Positions 17,500-26,287 of a stretch of DNA of 64,000 nucleotides are shown piece by piece. The stretch comes from Azorhizobium sp943371865. Its GTDB lineage: Bacteria > Pseudomonadota > Alphaproteobacteria > Rhizobiales > Xanthobacteraceae. The translations under genes and the position numbers were made by a program. Where the stretch lies: contig NZ_CALRWL010000034.1 of NCBI RefSeq assembly GCF_943371865.1, positions 4,162 through 68,161 on the forward strand, written 5' to 3'. Positions within the stretch are counted from its first letter, which is position 1. The number at the start of each line of letters is the position of its first letter. The notes beneath the pieces were generated by a model. The model did no database searches. It was not told the origin of the DNA and saw only the letters and a program-made list of their open reading frames with translations.

Positions 17500-18459
17500 A
17501 TGACCGACCTTTTCGGCCTCGCCTTTCCCTTCTTCGGCCTGATCTTCCTCGGCTTTGCGTGCGGGCGCTTCGTGCGTCTGCCGGAGGAGGGGCTCGCGTG
17601 GCTGTCCTTCTTCATCATCTATGTGGCGCTGCCGGCGCTGTTCTACCGCATCGTCTCCCAGACCCCGTTCGCGGAGCTGGCCAATCCGCGCTTCATCCTG
17701 GCGGCGGTGATCTCCACCGCCACCACGGCAGCGCTGGCGCTGGCCATCGCGCTCTGGTTCCTGCGCGGCAACCTCGCCCAATCCGCCATCGCGCTCAATG
17801 TCGGCGCCTATGCCAATGTGGGCTATATGGGCCCCGGCTTGTCCCTGGCGGCGCTGGGCGCGGATGCGGCCACGCCGGCGGCGCTGATCTTCGCCTGCGA
17901 CAGTCTGCTGTTTTTCACGCTGGTGCCGCTGCTGATCGCCGTGCACGGCCGCAGCGGCCATCTGGGCGCCACGCTGCTGACGGTGGTGAAGCGAATCGCC
18001 ACGCATCCGTTCAACATCGCCACCTTCCTCGGCGTGCTGGCGGCGGCGTTCGAGTTCCGCGCCCCCGGCGCCGTGGAGCGGATGCTGGATTTCCTGAAGA
18101 ATGCGGCCGCGCCGTGCGCCTTGTTCACGCTGGGCGTTACCGTGGCGCTGCGTCCGCTCCAGCGCGTGCCGCGGGAGCTGCCGCCGCTGCTGGCGCTGAA
18201 ACTCTTCTTCCACCCGGCCATCGCGCTGGTGGTGTTCAGTGCCTTCGGACCGTTCTCGGACCATTGGATGGAGACGGCGGTCTTGATGGCGTCCCTGCCG
18301 CCGGCGCTGAACTGCTTCGTGCTGGCGCGGCAGTATCGCGTCTATATGGAGCAGGCCTCGGCCGGGGTGCTGGTGGGCACGGTCCTGTCGGTGGCCACCG
18401 TCACCGGACTGCTCTATCTGATCCAGCAGAAGCTGCTGCCGCTGCATTTGCTGCATTGA
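17500..18459 (+). CDS. AEC (auxin efflux carrier) family transporter
   Basis: A 319-residue integral membrane permease of the AEC family, which includes malonate and malate transporters and plant auxin carriers. About ten hydrophobic segments are visible in two halves, starting with LFGLAFPFFGLIFLGFACGR. The family-like NVGAYANVGYMGPGLSLAALG lies in the middle, and the C-terminal half has LPPALNCFVLARQY. The ATG at 17500 opens directly into the first membrane segment; earlier in-frame codons encode a polar stretch. The substrate is not predictable. It faces the UbiH-type gene in convergent orientation. Confidence 0.88.
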   Translation: MTDLFGLAFPFFGLIFLGFACGRFVRLPEEGLAWLSFFIIYVALPALFYRIVSQTPFAELANPRFILAAVISTATTAALALAIALWFLRGNLAQSAIALNVGAYANVGYMGPGLSLAALGADAATPAALIFACDSLLFFTLVPLLIAVHGRSGHLGATLLTVVKRIATHPFNIATFLGVLAAAFEFRAPGAVERMLDFLKNAAAPCALFTLGVTVALRPLQRVPRELPPLLALKLFFHPAIALVVFSAFGPFSDHWMETAVLMASLPPALNCFVLARQYRVYMEQASAGVLVGTVLSVATVTGLLYLIQQKLLPLHLLH

Positions 18460-18533
18460 GCGGGAAGGGCGGCTGCGCCCAGTGCTGGGGCTGGGAGGCG
18501 GGGGGCGGTCTCCCGCCGCCGCCGATCCGTCGC

Positions 18534-19712
18534 TCAGGCCGCGCGGCTGCCGAGGCCGAGACGCATCACCTGGCGGCGCAGCGGGCCGATGCGGTCCAGC
18601 AGATAGAGGCCGAGACCACGGGCGCCCTGCACCGGCATGAGGTCCGACAGCAGCGAGCGATTGAGCAGGTCCACCGCCTTCATACGCCCGTCGATGTCGC
18701 GGGTGCGGTCGGCGGCATAGCGGGCCAGGAGATCGGCCCCGCCGATGTCGCCGCCTCTGGGGAGGGCGGCGGACACCAGATCGACGATGGACAGGGCATC
18801 GCGCAGGCCCAGATTGAGCCCCTGCGCGCCGATGGGCGGCATCACATGGGCCGCCTCCGCCATGAGGGCGACGCGGGGGGCGGTCAGGTCGGTGGCCGTT
18901 TCCGCCACCAGGGGGAAGGCGGCGCGGCCGTCCTCCACCTCGAACGCGCCGAGGATCGACCCGGCGCGGCGCTCGAACTCCCGCGCCAGTGCCGGCAGAT
19001 CCAGGCCCAGCAGGCGCACCGCTTCCTTGTCGTCCACCACGCAGACGATGCTGGAGCGGTCACCGGGCAGCGGCACCAAAGTGAAGGGGCCGGTCTCGGT
19101 GTGGAATTCGGTGGAGATGTCCCAATGGGGCCGGGTGTGGCGCACGGTGGCGGTGACCGCCACCTGCGGATATTCCCGCTTCTTCATGGTGATGCCGCAG
19201 ATCTCGCGCACCTTGGAGTTGCGCCCGTCGGCGGCGACGACCAAGCGGGCGGCGAGGGCCTCGCCAGTGTCGAGCGTCAGGGTGGCTGCGTCCATCTCCG
19301 AGGTCAGCCCGGCGAGCGAGGCCCGCGCCAGCCGCAAGGCGGGCATGGTCCGCGCCACGGCACTCAACTCGCGCCGCAGCACGTCGTTCTCGATATTGTA
19401 GCCGAACGCCTCCAGGCCGATCTCGCCGGAGCGGAAGGTGACTTCGGGCGCGCGGATCAGGCGGCGGGTGCCGTCGACGATGCGCATGTCCCGCAGCGGC
19501 GCGGTGTGCGGCATCAAATGCTGCCACACGCCGAATTGCTGTAAAATCTTCACCGAGCCATCCAGCAAGGCGGTGGTGCGGTGGTCGTTGCCGCGCTCCG
19601 GGCCGGTAATCAGGGTGGTGGAGATCCCGGCGGCGGCCAACCCGATGGCGGCGGCGAGTCCCGCCGGTCCCGCGCCGACCACTGCCACATCGGTCTGGGT
19701 GAGCTGCGACAT
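18534..19712 (-). CDS. UbiH/VisC-family FAD-dependent monooxygenase (ubiquinone biosynthesis hydroxylase)
   Basis: Likely hydroxylates the aromatic ring of a ubiquinone precursor at the inner-membrane surface. The 392-residue protein has the dinucleotide-binding VAVVGAGPAGLAAAIGLAAA near the N-terminus, the DG motif in VVAADGRNSKVR (about 165-176), and the GD-type motif in AEAAHVMPPIGAQGLNLGL (about 288-306). In this last motif the usual GDAAH is AEAAH. The ATG at 19712 is preferred over 19718 because AGGAG then sits six bases upstream rather than abutting the codon. Alphaproteobacteria carry UbiH, UbiF or the broader UbiL; motifs alone do not say which ring position is used here. Confidence 0.85.
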   Translation of the reverse strand: MSQLTQTDVAVVGAGPAGLAAAIGLAAAGISTTLITGPERGNDHRTTALLDGSVKILQQFGVWQHLMPHTAPLRDMRIVDGTRRLIRAPEVTFRSGEIGLEAFGYNIENDVLRRELSAVARTMPALRLARASLAGLTSEMDAATLTLDTGEALAARLVVAADGRNSKVREICGITMKKREYPQVAVTATVRHTRPHWDISTEFHTETGPFTLVPLPGDRSSIVCVVDDKEAVRLLGLDLPALAREFERRAGSILGAFEVEDGRAAFPLVAETATDLTAPRVALMAEAAHVMPPIGAQGLNLGLRDALSIVDLVSAALPRGGDIGGADLLARYAADRTRDIDGRMKAVDLLNRSLLSDLMPVQGARGLGLYLLDRIGPLRRQVMRLGLGSRAA

Positions 19713-19950
19713 GACCATCTCCTGCCTGTGCGGGGACCGGGACCGCGCGCCACGCGCGCCGCCCGGTCGGTGCTGATTTCGGCGTGCAGTCTAGCGCCGA
19801 AGGCCGGCGCCGTCGCGCGGGCGCATCGTCTCAGCGGGGCGGCTGCGCGCAACGGCGCCTGAGGCGGGGTGTTGTGATCGCGGCGGCGCCCTTGCCGGGA
19901 CCGCAGACACCCCTATGATCCGACCCGTTTGCAGTGAGGGGGAGTTGGCC

Positions 19951-20925
19951 ATGGTTGCGGCAGTTCGGGTGCATCAGGTGGGCGGGCCCGAGGTGCTGTC
20001 CTACGAGCGCATGGATCTGCCGCCGCCGGGGCCGGGCGAGGTGCGGCTGCGCCACACCGCCATCGGGTTGAATTTCGTCGATACCTATTTCCGCTCCGGC
20101 CTCTACAAGGCCCCGGCTCTGCCCTTCATTCCCGGCAGCGAGGGCGCCGGCGAGGTGGAGGCGGTGGGCGAGCACGTCACCGATTTCCATGTGGGCGATC
20201 GGGTGGCCTATGCCACCGCCATGGGCGCCTATGCCGCCGTGCGCAACATTCCCGCCTCCGCCCTGTTGCACCTGCCGGCCTCCATCGATGATCGCACCGC
20301 CGCCGGCATGATGCTGAAGGGCATGACCGCCTCCTATCTGGTCAAGCACACCTATGCGGTGAAGCCGGGCGACGTGGTGCTGATCCAGGCGGCGGCTGGC
20401 GGCGTCGGGCTGATCCTGGCGCAATGGGCGCGGGCGCTGGGCGCCACCGTCATCGGCACCGTGGGCTCGAAGGAAAAGGCCGAGCTGGCGCTCACCAGCG
20501 GCACCGACCATGTGATCCTCTATCGCGACGAGGATTTCGTGCATCGGGTGAAGGAGATCACCAGCGGCAAGATGTGCGACGTGGTCTATGACGGCGTCGG
20601 CCAAGCCACCTATCCGGCCTCGCTGGATTGCCTCAAGCCGTTCGGCCTGTGGGTCTCGTTCGGCAATGCCTCCGGCGCGATCCGCAATTTCGATCTGCTG
20701 GCGCTGTCACAGAAGGGCTCGCTCTACGCCACCCGCCCAACGCTGGGCACCCATGTGGCCACGCGCACCTCCCTGGTGGCCACCGCCAACGATTTGTTCG
20801 AGGCGGTGCTCACCGGCGCGGTGAAGGTGCCCATCCACCAGAGCTATGATCTGAAAGAGGTGCAGAAGGCCCATCGCGACCTGGAAAGCCGTGCCACCAC
20901 AGGCTCCACGGTGCTGCTGCCGTAG
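19951..20925 (+). CDS. qor: NADPH:quinone oxidoreductase (zinc-independent MDR family)
   Basis: A cytosolic medium-chain reductase, 324 residues, expected to reduce quinones or enones with NADPH. It has the N-terminal GroES-like fold with LNFVDTYFRSGLYK and PFIPGSEGAGEVEAVGEHV. The cofactor-binding Rossmann part has the AAAGGVGLILAQWAR motif (about 148-162) and YDGVGQATYPASLDCLKPFG. Cysteine ligands for structural or catalytic zinc are absent, as in Qor. The ATG at 19951 follows GAGGGGGAG, so it is favoured over 19915. It is divergent from the UbiH-type gene. Confidence 0.92.
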   Translation: MVAAVRVHQVGGPEVLSYERMDLPPPGPGEVRLRHTAIGLNFVDTYFRSGLYKAPALPFIPGSEGAGEVEAVGEHVTDFHVGDRVAYATAMGAYAAVRNIPASALLHLPASIDDRTAAGMMLKGMTASYLVKHTYAVKPGDVVLIQAAAGGVGLILAQWARALGATVIGTVGSKEKAELALTSGTDHVILYRDEDFVHRVKEITSGKMCDVVYDGVGQATYPASLDCLKPFGLWVSFGNASGAIRNFDLLALSQKGSLYATRPTLGTHVATRTSLVATANDLFEAVLTGAVKVPIHQSYDLKEVQKAHRDLESRATTGSTVLLP

Positions 20926-21002
20926 GGGACGCGGCTTCGATCCTGACCCACGGGGAGGCGCCATTGCGGTCCGCCGGATGGCGGTGCGTCGGCCGCAAAT
21001 CA

Positions 21003-21017
21003 TGCGAAACATTCGCA
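21003..21017. promoter_or_regulatory. Palindrome upstream of rsh
   Basis: TGCGAA-ACA-TTCGCA is a perfect 6-bp dyad about 115 bp before the rsh start, in the only non-coding stretch that could hold its promoter. Whether it is an operator is unknown. Confidence 0.25.
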
Positions 21018-21131
21018 AAAATGCGCCGCGTGACTTGCGCGCGTCCGCATCCTGCATGATATGTCCGATTCCATAAAACCACACGGCGGGGCTGTTCGGC
21101 CTGCCCGTGCTGCGACGGACCCGTTCCGGCC

Positions 21132-23351
21132 ATGATGCGCCAATACGAGCTCGTCGAGCGCGTTCGACGGTACAATCCCCAGACCGACGAGGCGTTGCTC
21201 GACCGCGCCTATGTCTATGCCATGAAGGCCCACGGCACCCAGCTGCGGGCCTCCGGGGACCCGTATTTCTCCCATCCGCTGGAAGTGGCGGCGATCCTGA
21301 CCGAGCTGAAGCTCGACGACGCCACCATCATCGCCGCGCTGCTGCACGACACCATCGAGGATACGGGGGCCACCAAGGCCGAGATCGAGCGCCTGTTCGG
21401 CAGCCAGATCGCGCAATTGGTGGAAGGCCTCACCAAGATCAAGAAGCTGGACCTGGTGTCCAAGCAGGCCAAGCAGGCGGAAAACCTGCGCAAGCTGTTG
21501 CTGGCCATCGCCGACGACGTGCGCGTGCTGCTGGTGAAGCTCGCCGACCGTCTGCACAACATGCGCACGCTGAAATATGTGCCGCAGGAAAAGCGCGATC
21601 GCGTCGCCCAGGAAACCCTGGACATCTACGCGCCGCTGGCCGCCCGCATGGGCATGCAGGAGATGCGCGAGGAACTGGAGGATCTGGCGTTCCGCCAGCT
21701 CTCCCCGGAAGCCTATGGCTCCATCACCGGGCGGGTGACCGAATTGCGCGAGCGCAACGGCCCCCTGGTGCAGGAGATCGAGCGCGAGCTGACCGAGGAA
21801 CTGGCGCGCCGCGACATGAAGGCCGAGGTGAAGGGGCGCGAGAAGAAGCCTCACTCCATCTGGGGCAAGATGGAGCGCAAGGCCATCGGCTTCGAGCAGC
21901 TCTCCGACATCTATGGCTTCCGCGTGATCGTGGGCAGTGTGGAGGAATGCTACCGGGCCTTGGGGGTGGTGCACACCAAATGGCGGACCGTGCCGGGCCG
22001 GTTCAAGGACTATATCTCCTCGCCCAAGCCCAATGACTATCGCTCGCTGCATACCACGGTCATCGGCCCGCGCCGCCAGCGGGTGGAGTTGCAGATCCGC
22101 ACCCGCGACATGGACGAAATCGCCGAATACGGCATCGCCGCCCACGCGCTCTACAAGGACGACACCGGCGCCCCCGGCGTGATGCTGTCCAATGAGAGCC
22201 GGGCCTATGCCTGGCTGCGCAAGACCATCGAAAATCTGGCGCAAGGCCTGTCGCCGGAAGAGTTTCTGGAGCACACCAAGCTCGAGCTGTTCCACGATCA
22301 GGTGTTCTGCTTCACACCCAAGGGGCGGCTGATCGCGCTGCCGCGCAAGGCAACGCCGATCGATTTTGCCTATGCGGTGCACACCGACATCGGCAACACC
22401 GCCGTGGGCTGCAAGATCAACGGCACCATCGCGCCGCTGGTGTCGGAATTGAAGAATGGCGACGAGGTGGAAATCATCACCTCGAAGGCCCAGACCCCGC
22501 CCGGCGCCTGGGAGACCATTGCCGTCACCGGCAAGGCCCGCGCCGCCGTGCGCCGCGCGACGCGAACCGCCGTGCGCGCCCAATATGCCGGCCTTGGCCG
22601 CAAGATTGCCGAACGCGCGTTTGCCCGCGCCGGCAAGGCCTTCTCGGAGGAATCCGTGGCCAAGGGTATGCCGCGGCTTGCCCGCACCGCCGTGGAGGAT
22701 GTGTTCGCGGCGGTCGGACGCGGCGAGATCAAGACCGATGATCTGATCCGCGCGGTCTATCCCGAATGGACCGCCCAGCGTCCCGAGGATCGCGCCACCG
22801 GCGGCAACAAGGCGCCCCAGGGCGAGGGCTGGTTCGAGCTGAAGCGCGGGCACAATCTCAAGTTCAAGATCCCCGACGGGGCGCAGGAGGGCTACGCCTC
22901 CGCCATCCCGATCCGCGGCATCAATTCCGATCTGCCGGTGCGCTTTGCCCCCGAGGGCGGCGCGGTGCCGGGGGACCGTATTGTCGGCATCCTGGCGCCG
23001 GGGGAGGGGATCACCATCTATCCGATCCAGTCCCAGGCCCTGCAGCATTTCGAGGACGCGCCCGAGCGTTGGCTGGACGTGCGCTGGGATGTGGACGAAC
23101 TGAGCGACGGCCGCTTTCCGGCGCGGATCCTGGTGACGGCGGTGAACGAGCCCGGCACGCTGGGGCAGGTGGCGACCATCATCGGCGAGCGCAACGGCAA
23201 TATCGCCGGCATCAACATGCGCTCGCGCTCGCCGGACTTCACCGAGTTGGTGATCGACCTGGAAGTGTTCGACCTGCGCCATCTCAACGGCATTCTCGCC
23301 GACCTGCGGGCACGGCCGGTGATTTCCAGCGTCGAACGGGTGAACGGCTGA
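21132..23351 (+). CDS. rsh: Bifunctional (p)ppGpp synthetase/hydrolase (RelA/SpoT homologue)
   Basis: Controls the stringent response by making and degrading (p)ppGpp. The 739-residue protein has the hydrolase HD domain (YFSHPLEVA near 47, ALLHDTIEDTGA near 70), the synthetase domain from about 240 to 350, a TGS domain from about 390 (VFCFTPKGRLIALPRKATPI), and an ACT domain at the C-terminus (about 660-739, with VTAVNEPGTLGQVATI). The intact HD motif and RFKDYIS, the basic variant typical of bifunctional enzymes, indicate both activities. In many alphaproteobacteria rpoZ lies immediately upstream; here the upstream gene is qor and rpoZ is absent. pdxJ follows on the same strand. Confidence 0.96.
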   Translation: MMRQYELVERVRRYNPQTDEALLDRAYVYAMKAHGTQLRASGDPYFSHPLEVAAILTELKLDDATIIAALLHDTIEDTGATKAEIERLFGSQIAQLVEGLTKIKKLDLVSKQAKQAENLRKLLLAIADDVRVLLVKLADRLHNMRTLKYVPQEKRDRVAQETLDIYAPLAARMGMQEMREELEDLAFRQLSPEAYGSITGRVTELRERNGPLVQEIERELTEELARRDMKAEVKGREKKPHSIWGKMERKAIGFEQLSDIYGFRVIVGSVEECYRALGVVHTKWRTVPGRFKDYISSPKPNDYRSLHTTVIGPRRQRVELQIRTRDMDEIAEYGIAAHALYKDDTGAPGVMLSNESRAYAWLRKTIENLAQGLSPEEFLEHTKLELFHDQVFCFTPKGRLIALPRKATPIDFAYAVHTDIGNTAVGCKINGTIAPLVSELKNGDEVEIITSKAQTPPGAWETIAVTGKARAAVRRATRTAVRAQYAGLGRKIAERAFARAGKAFSEESVAKGMPRLARTAVEDVFAAVGRGEIKTDDLIRAVYPEWTAQRPEDRATGGNKAPQGEGWFELKRGHNLKFKIPDGAQEGYASAIPIRGINSDLPVRFAPEGGAVPGDRIVGILAPGEGITIYPIQSQALQHFEDAPERWLDVRWDVDELSDGRFPARILVTAVNEPGTLGQVATIIGERNGNIAGINMRSRSPDFTELVIDLEVFDLRHLNGILADLRARPVISSVERVNG

Positions 23352-23486
23352 GCGAGAGCCGTGTTCGCCGCGCCTGCGGCGGTGGGGCGATTGATTTTAC
23401 AGCTTCAAAGCCCGATCAATGCCAACCGCATCTTGCCGACCGGGCACAGGCCCGCTTTTGGCACCCTGCTCCAGGAGATCTGCTTC

Positions 23487-24254
23487 ATGACCGCGCGCGC
23501 GCCCATCCGGCTGGGATTGAACGTGGACCACGTCGCCACCGTTCGCAACGCGCGCGGCGGCGCCCATCCCGATCCGGTGCGCGCGGCCTTGCTGGCGGCA
23601 GCCGCCGGGGTAGATGGAATCACCGCCCATTTGCGGGAAGATCGGCGCCACATTCGCGATGCGGACATCGCCGGCATCAAGGCGCAGGTGGCGCTGCCGC
23701 TCAATTTCGAGATGGCAGCCACGGACGAGATGGTGGCCATCGCTTTGGCCACCCATCCCCATGCCTGCTGTCTGGTGCCCGAACGGCGCGAGGAGCGCAC
23801 CACCGAAGGCGGCCTGGATGCGGCGGGGCAAGCCGCCGACCTGATGCCGAAGATCAAGCAACTGAAGGCCGCCGGTATCAAGGTCTCGCTGTTCATCGCC
23901 GCCGATCCGGCGCAGATCGCGGCCGCCAAGGCGCTGGGCGCGGACATCGTCGAACTGCACACCGGCGCCTGGTGCGAGGCGCTGGCGGAGGGGGATAAGA
24001 CGGGCGCGGATGGAGAGTTCGAGCGCCTGCGACTCGGGGCGCGTCAGGCTGCCAGCCTGGGCCTGGAAGTGCACGCCGGGCATGGGCTCGATTTCGACAC
24101 CGCGGCGCAAATCGCTCACTTTCCCGAGATTGCCGAATTGAACATCGGGCATTTCATGATCGGCGAGGCCATCTTCGACGGTCTGGACGGGGTGGTCCTG
24201 CAAATGCGGGAGGCCATCTCCCGAGGCCAGGCCATGGGGGAGCGCGCGGCATGA
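23487..24254 (+). CDS. pdxJ: Pyridoxine 5'-phosphate synthase PdxJ
   Basis: Catalyses the final ring-closing step of DXP-dependent vitamin B6 synthesis, condensing 1-deoxyxylulose 5-phosphate with 3-amino-2-oxopropyl phosphate. The 255-residue TIM barrel begins LGLNVDHVATVRNARGG, followed by GITAHLREDRRHI and LPLNFEMAAT. The glutamate in VELHTGAWCEA and the phosphate-binding ELNIGHFMIGEAIFDGL end match the family. ATG 23487 is preceded by CAGGAGAT at 23471-23478; earlier in-frame codons back to 23361 do not look like PdxJ. The stop overlaps the acpS start by 4 bp (ATGA), indicating translational coupling. Confidence 0.97.
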   Translation: MTARAPIRLGLNVDHVATVRNARGGAHPDPVRAALLAAAAGVDGITAHLREDRRHIRDADIAGIKAQVALPLNFEMAATDEMVAIALATHPHACCLVPERREERTTEGGLDAAGQAADLMPKIKQLKAAGIKVSLFIAADPAQIAAAKALGADIVELHTGAWCEALAEGDKTGADGEFERLRLGARQAASLGLEVHAGHGLDFDTAAQIAHFPEIAELNIGHFMIGEAIFDGLDGVVLQMREAISRGQAMGERAA

Positions 24255-24673
24255 TCCTCGGTATCGGCTCGGACTTCACCGATCGGCGGCGGATCGAGAA
24301 ATCCATCGCCCGTTTTGGCGACCGCTTTGTCGAGCGCATCTTCACCCCCGCCGAGCAGGCCAAGGCGCAGGCCCGCGCACGGCCGGCCGAGACCTATGCC
24401 AAGCGTTTCGCCGCCAAGGAAGCCTGCGCCAAGGCGCTGGGAACCGGCATCGCCCGCGGCGTGTTCTGGCGCGACATGAGCGTGGTCAATCTGCCCTCCG
24501 GCCAGCCGACCCTGGAACTCACCGGCGGCGCCGCGATCCGCCTCCAGGAACTGGTACCACCGGGCTACGAGCCGCGCATCGCGTTATCGCTGACCGACGA
24601 GGGGCCGTTGTCGGCGGCCTATGTGATCATCAGCGCCGAGCCGGTGGGCGCCGCGTCCGGCCCTGTTGCCTGA
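24251..24673 (+). CDS. acpS: Holo-[acyl-carrier-protein] synthase AcpS
   Basis: Transfers 4'-phosphopantetheine from CoA to acyl carrier protein, needed for fatty acid synthesis. The 140-residue protein begins MILGIGSDFTDRRRIE, where the Asp binds Mg. The second signature, RFAAKEACAKALGTGI (about 57-72), carries the catalytic-site Glu. It ends with SLTDEGPLSAAYVII. Length is slightly above the usual 120-135. The pdxJ-acpS coupling is standard in proteobacteria. Confidence 0.96.
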   Translation: MILGIGSDFTDRRRIEKSIARFGDRFVERIFTPAEQAKAQARARPAETYAKRFAAKEACAKALGTGIARGVFWRDMSVVNLPSGQPTLELTGGAAIRLQELVPPGYEPRIALSLTDEGPLSAAYVIISAEPVGAASGPVA

Positions 24674-24690
24674 GGCAAGCTTCGGCGGGC

Positions 24691-24706
24691 CGCGCGTTGC
24701 CGCGCG
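24691..24706 (+). terminator. GC-rich hairpin downstream of acpS
   Basis: CGCGCG-TTGC-CGCGCG forms a 6-bp stem in the 157-bp gap between acpS and lepB. No T-tract follows, so its role as terminator or processing site is uncertain. Confidence 0.25.
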
Positions 24707-24830
24707 CCGGTGAAACGTCTATAGCAGCACAATCCGTACGTGCCGGATGCTGCCGCTACGACAGGGTTTCAGCCCGTTTTTCGGCGCAGTTTGCTGCACA
24801 CTGCGCGGACCTCGTTTCATCGGACCCTCT

Positions 24831-25583
24831 ATGACCGCGACCAGTGATTCCAAGAAGGACGGCGGTTTTCTCGAAACCGTCCGCGTTATCGTCCATGCGC
24901 TCCTGATCGCGTTGGTGATCCGCACCTTCCTGTTCCAGCCGTTCAATATCCCCTCCGGATCCATGAAGGATACGCTGCTGATCGGGGACTATCTGTTCGT
25001 CTCCAAATACAGCTACGGTTATTCGCGGTTCTCGATCCCGTTCTCGCCGCCGCTGTTCTCCGGCCGCATCCTCGGCCAGGAGCCGACCCGCGGCGACGTG
25101 GTGGTGTTCAAGCTGCCCAAGGACAATGAGACCGATTATATCAAGCGCGTGGTCGGCATGCCCGGCGACAGCATCCAGATGATCGACGGCGTGCTGAACA
25201 TCAACGGGGTTCCGGTCAAGCGCGAGCGCCTGTCCGACGTGACCGAGGATGACGGTACCGGCCGCATGGCGCCGGTGAAGCGCTGGCGCGAGACCTTGCC
25301 CAACGGCGTCTCCTACGAGACCCTCGATATCGTCGACAACGGCTTCTACGACAACACCCAAGTCTATCATGTGCCCGCCGGGCATTTCTTCATGATGGGC
25401 GACAACCGGGACAATTCCGCCGACAGCCGCGTCCTGAGCCAGGTGGGCTATGTTCCGTTCGACAATCTCGTGGGCAAGGCCCAGATGATCTTCTTCTCCA
25501 TCGATGAACGCGCCGCCGCCTGGCAGGTGTGGACATGGCCGTGGGCCGTGCGGTGGTCGCGGATCTTCAGTCAGGTCCGATGA
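24831..25583 (+). CDS. lepB: Signal peptidase I LepB
   Basis: Removes signal peptides from exported proteins at the periplasmic face of the inner membrane. The 250-residue protein has one N-terminal membrane anchor (about 17-34). The catalytic serine is Ser44 in IPSGSM and the general-base lysine is Lys105 in DYIKRVVGMPGD. The C-terminal GHFFMMGDNRDNSADSR box is also typical. ATG 24831 gives the correct short cytoplasmic N-terminus; an upstream start at 24747 adds an unrelated segment. The gene overlaps rnc by 4 bp. Confidence 0.96.
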   Translation: MTATSDSKKDGGFLETVRVIVHALLIALVIRTFLFQPFNIPSGSMKDTLLIGDYLFVSKYSYGYSRFSIPFSPPLFSGRILGQEPTRGDVVVFKLPKDNETDYIKRVVGMPGDSIQMIDGVLNINGVPVKRERLSDVTEDDGTGRMAPVKRWRETLPNGVSYETLDIVDNGFYDNTQVYHVPAGHFFMMGDNRDNSADSRVLSQVGYVPFDNLVGKAQMIFFSIDERAAAWQVWTWPWAVRWSRIFSQVR

Positions 25584-26287
25584 CAGCCTCCCCCGATCTG
25601 GCGCTCCTGGAGGAGCGCATCGGCCATCGTTTCAACGACCGCGATCTGGTCGATCTGGCGTTGACCCACATCAGCGCCGTGAAGGGCGAAGGCCCCCGCG
25701 TGCGCTCCTATCAGCGCCTGGAGTTTCTCGGCGACCACGTGCTGGGCAGCGTTGTCTCGCACATGCTCTACACCACCTTTCCAAAGGCGGAGGAGGGCGA
25801 GCTGTCTCGCCGCCTGGCGGAACTGGTGCGGGAGGAAGCCTGTGCCGAGGTGGCGCAGGACATGGGCCTTGGCGCCCATCTGCGGCTCGGTCCCGGCGAG
25901 AGCCAGTCCGGCGCCCGCGAGCGCCGGGCGATCCTGGCGGACGTGGCCGAAGCGGTTGTGGCTGCGGTTTATCTCGATGGCGGCTATGATGCGGCCCTGA
26001 AGGTGGTGGAGCGCTTCTGGCGCAGCCGCCTGGAGACGCCCCGCCGCCCGCTGCGGGACGCAAAGACGGTGTTGCAGGAATGGGCCCAGGCGCGCGGCCT
26101 GCCGCCGCCGGTCTATCGGGATGTGGGGCGAACCGGCCCCGACCATGCCCCCAACTTCCGCGTGGCGGTGGACCTTCCTGGTCTGACCGCGGTGGAGGCG
26201 GCGGGGGCCTCGAAGCAGGCGGCGCAGAAGGCTGCGGCGGCTGCCTTTCTCGCCCGTGAGGGTGTGGTGACGGAGAGTGGTGAATGA
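25580..26287 (+). CDS. rnc: Ribonuclease III
   Basis: Cleaves double-stranded RNA, including rRNA precursors. The 235-residue protein has the nuclease domain with the signature QRLEFLGDHVLG, whose Glu and Asp are catalytic, and the second acidic pair in LADVAEAVVAAVYLDGG. A double-stranded RNA-binding domain covers about 160-230 (KTVLQEWAQARGLPPPVYR ... SKQAAQKAAAAAFL). The usual Ala after LGD is His, a tolerated substitution. The start at 25580 overlaps the lepB stop (ATGA) and the stop overlaps era in the same way, giving lepB-rnc-era as one unit. Confidence 0.96.
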   Translation: MTASPDLALLEERIGHRFNDRDLVDLALTHISAVKGEGPRVRSYQRLEFLGDHVLGSVVSHMLYTTFPKAEEGELSRRLAELVREEACAEVAQDMGLGAHLRLGPGESQSGARERRAILADVAEAVVAAVYLDGGYDAALKVVERFWRSRLETPRRPLRDAKTVLQEWAQARGLPPPVYRDVGRTGPDHAPNFRVAVDLPGLTAVEAAGASKQAAQKAAAAAFLAREGVVTESGE

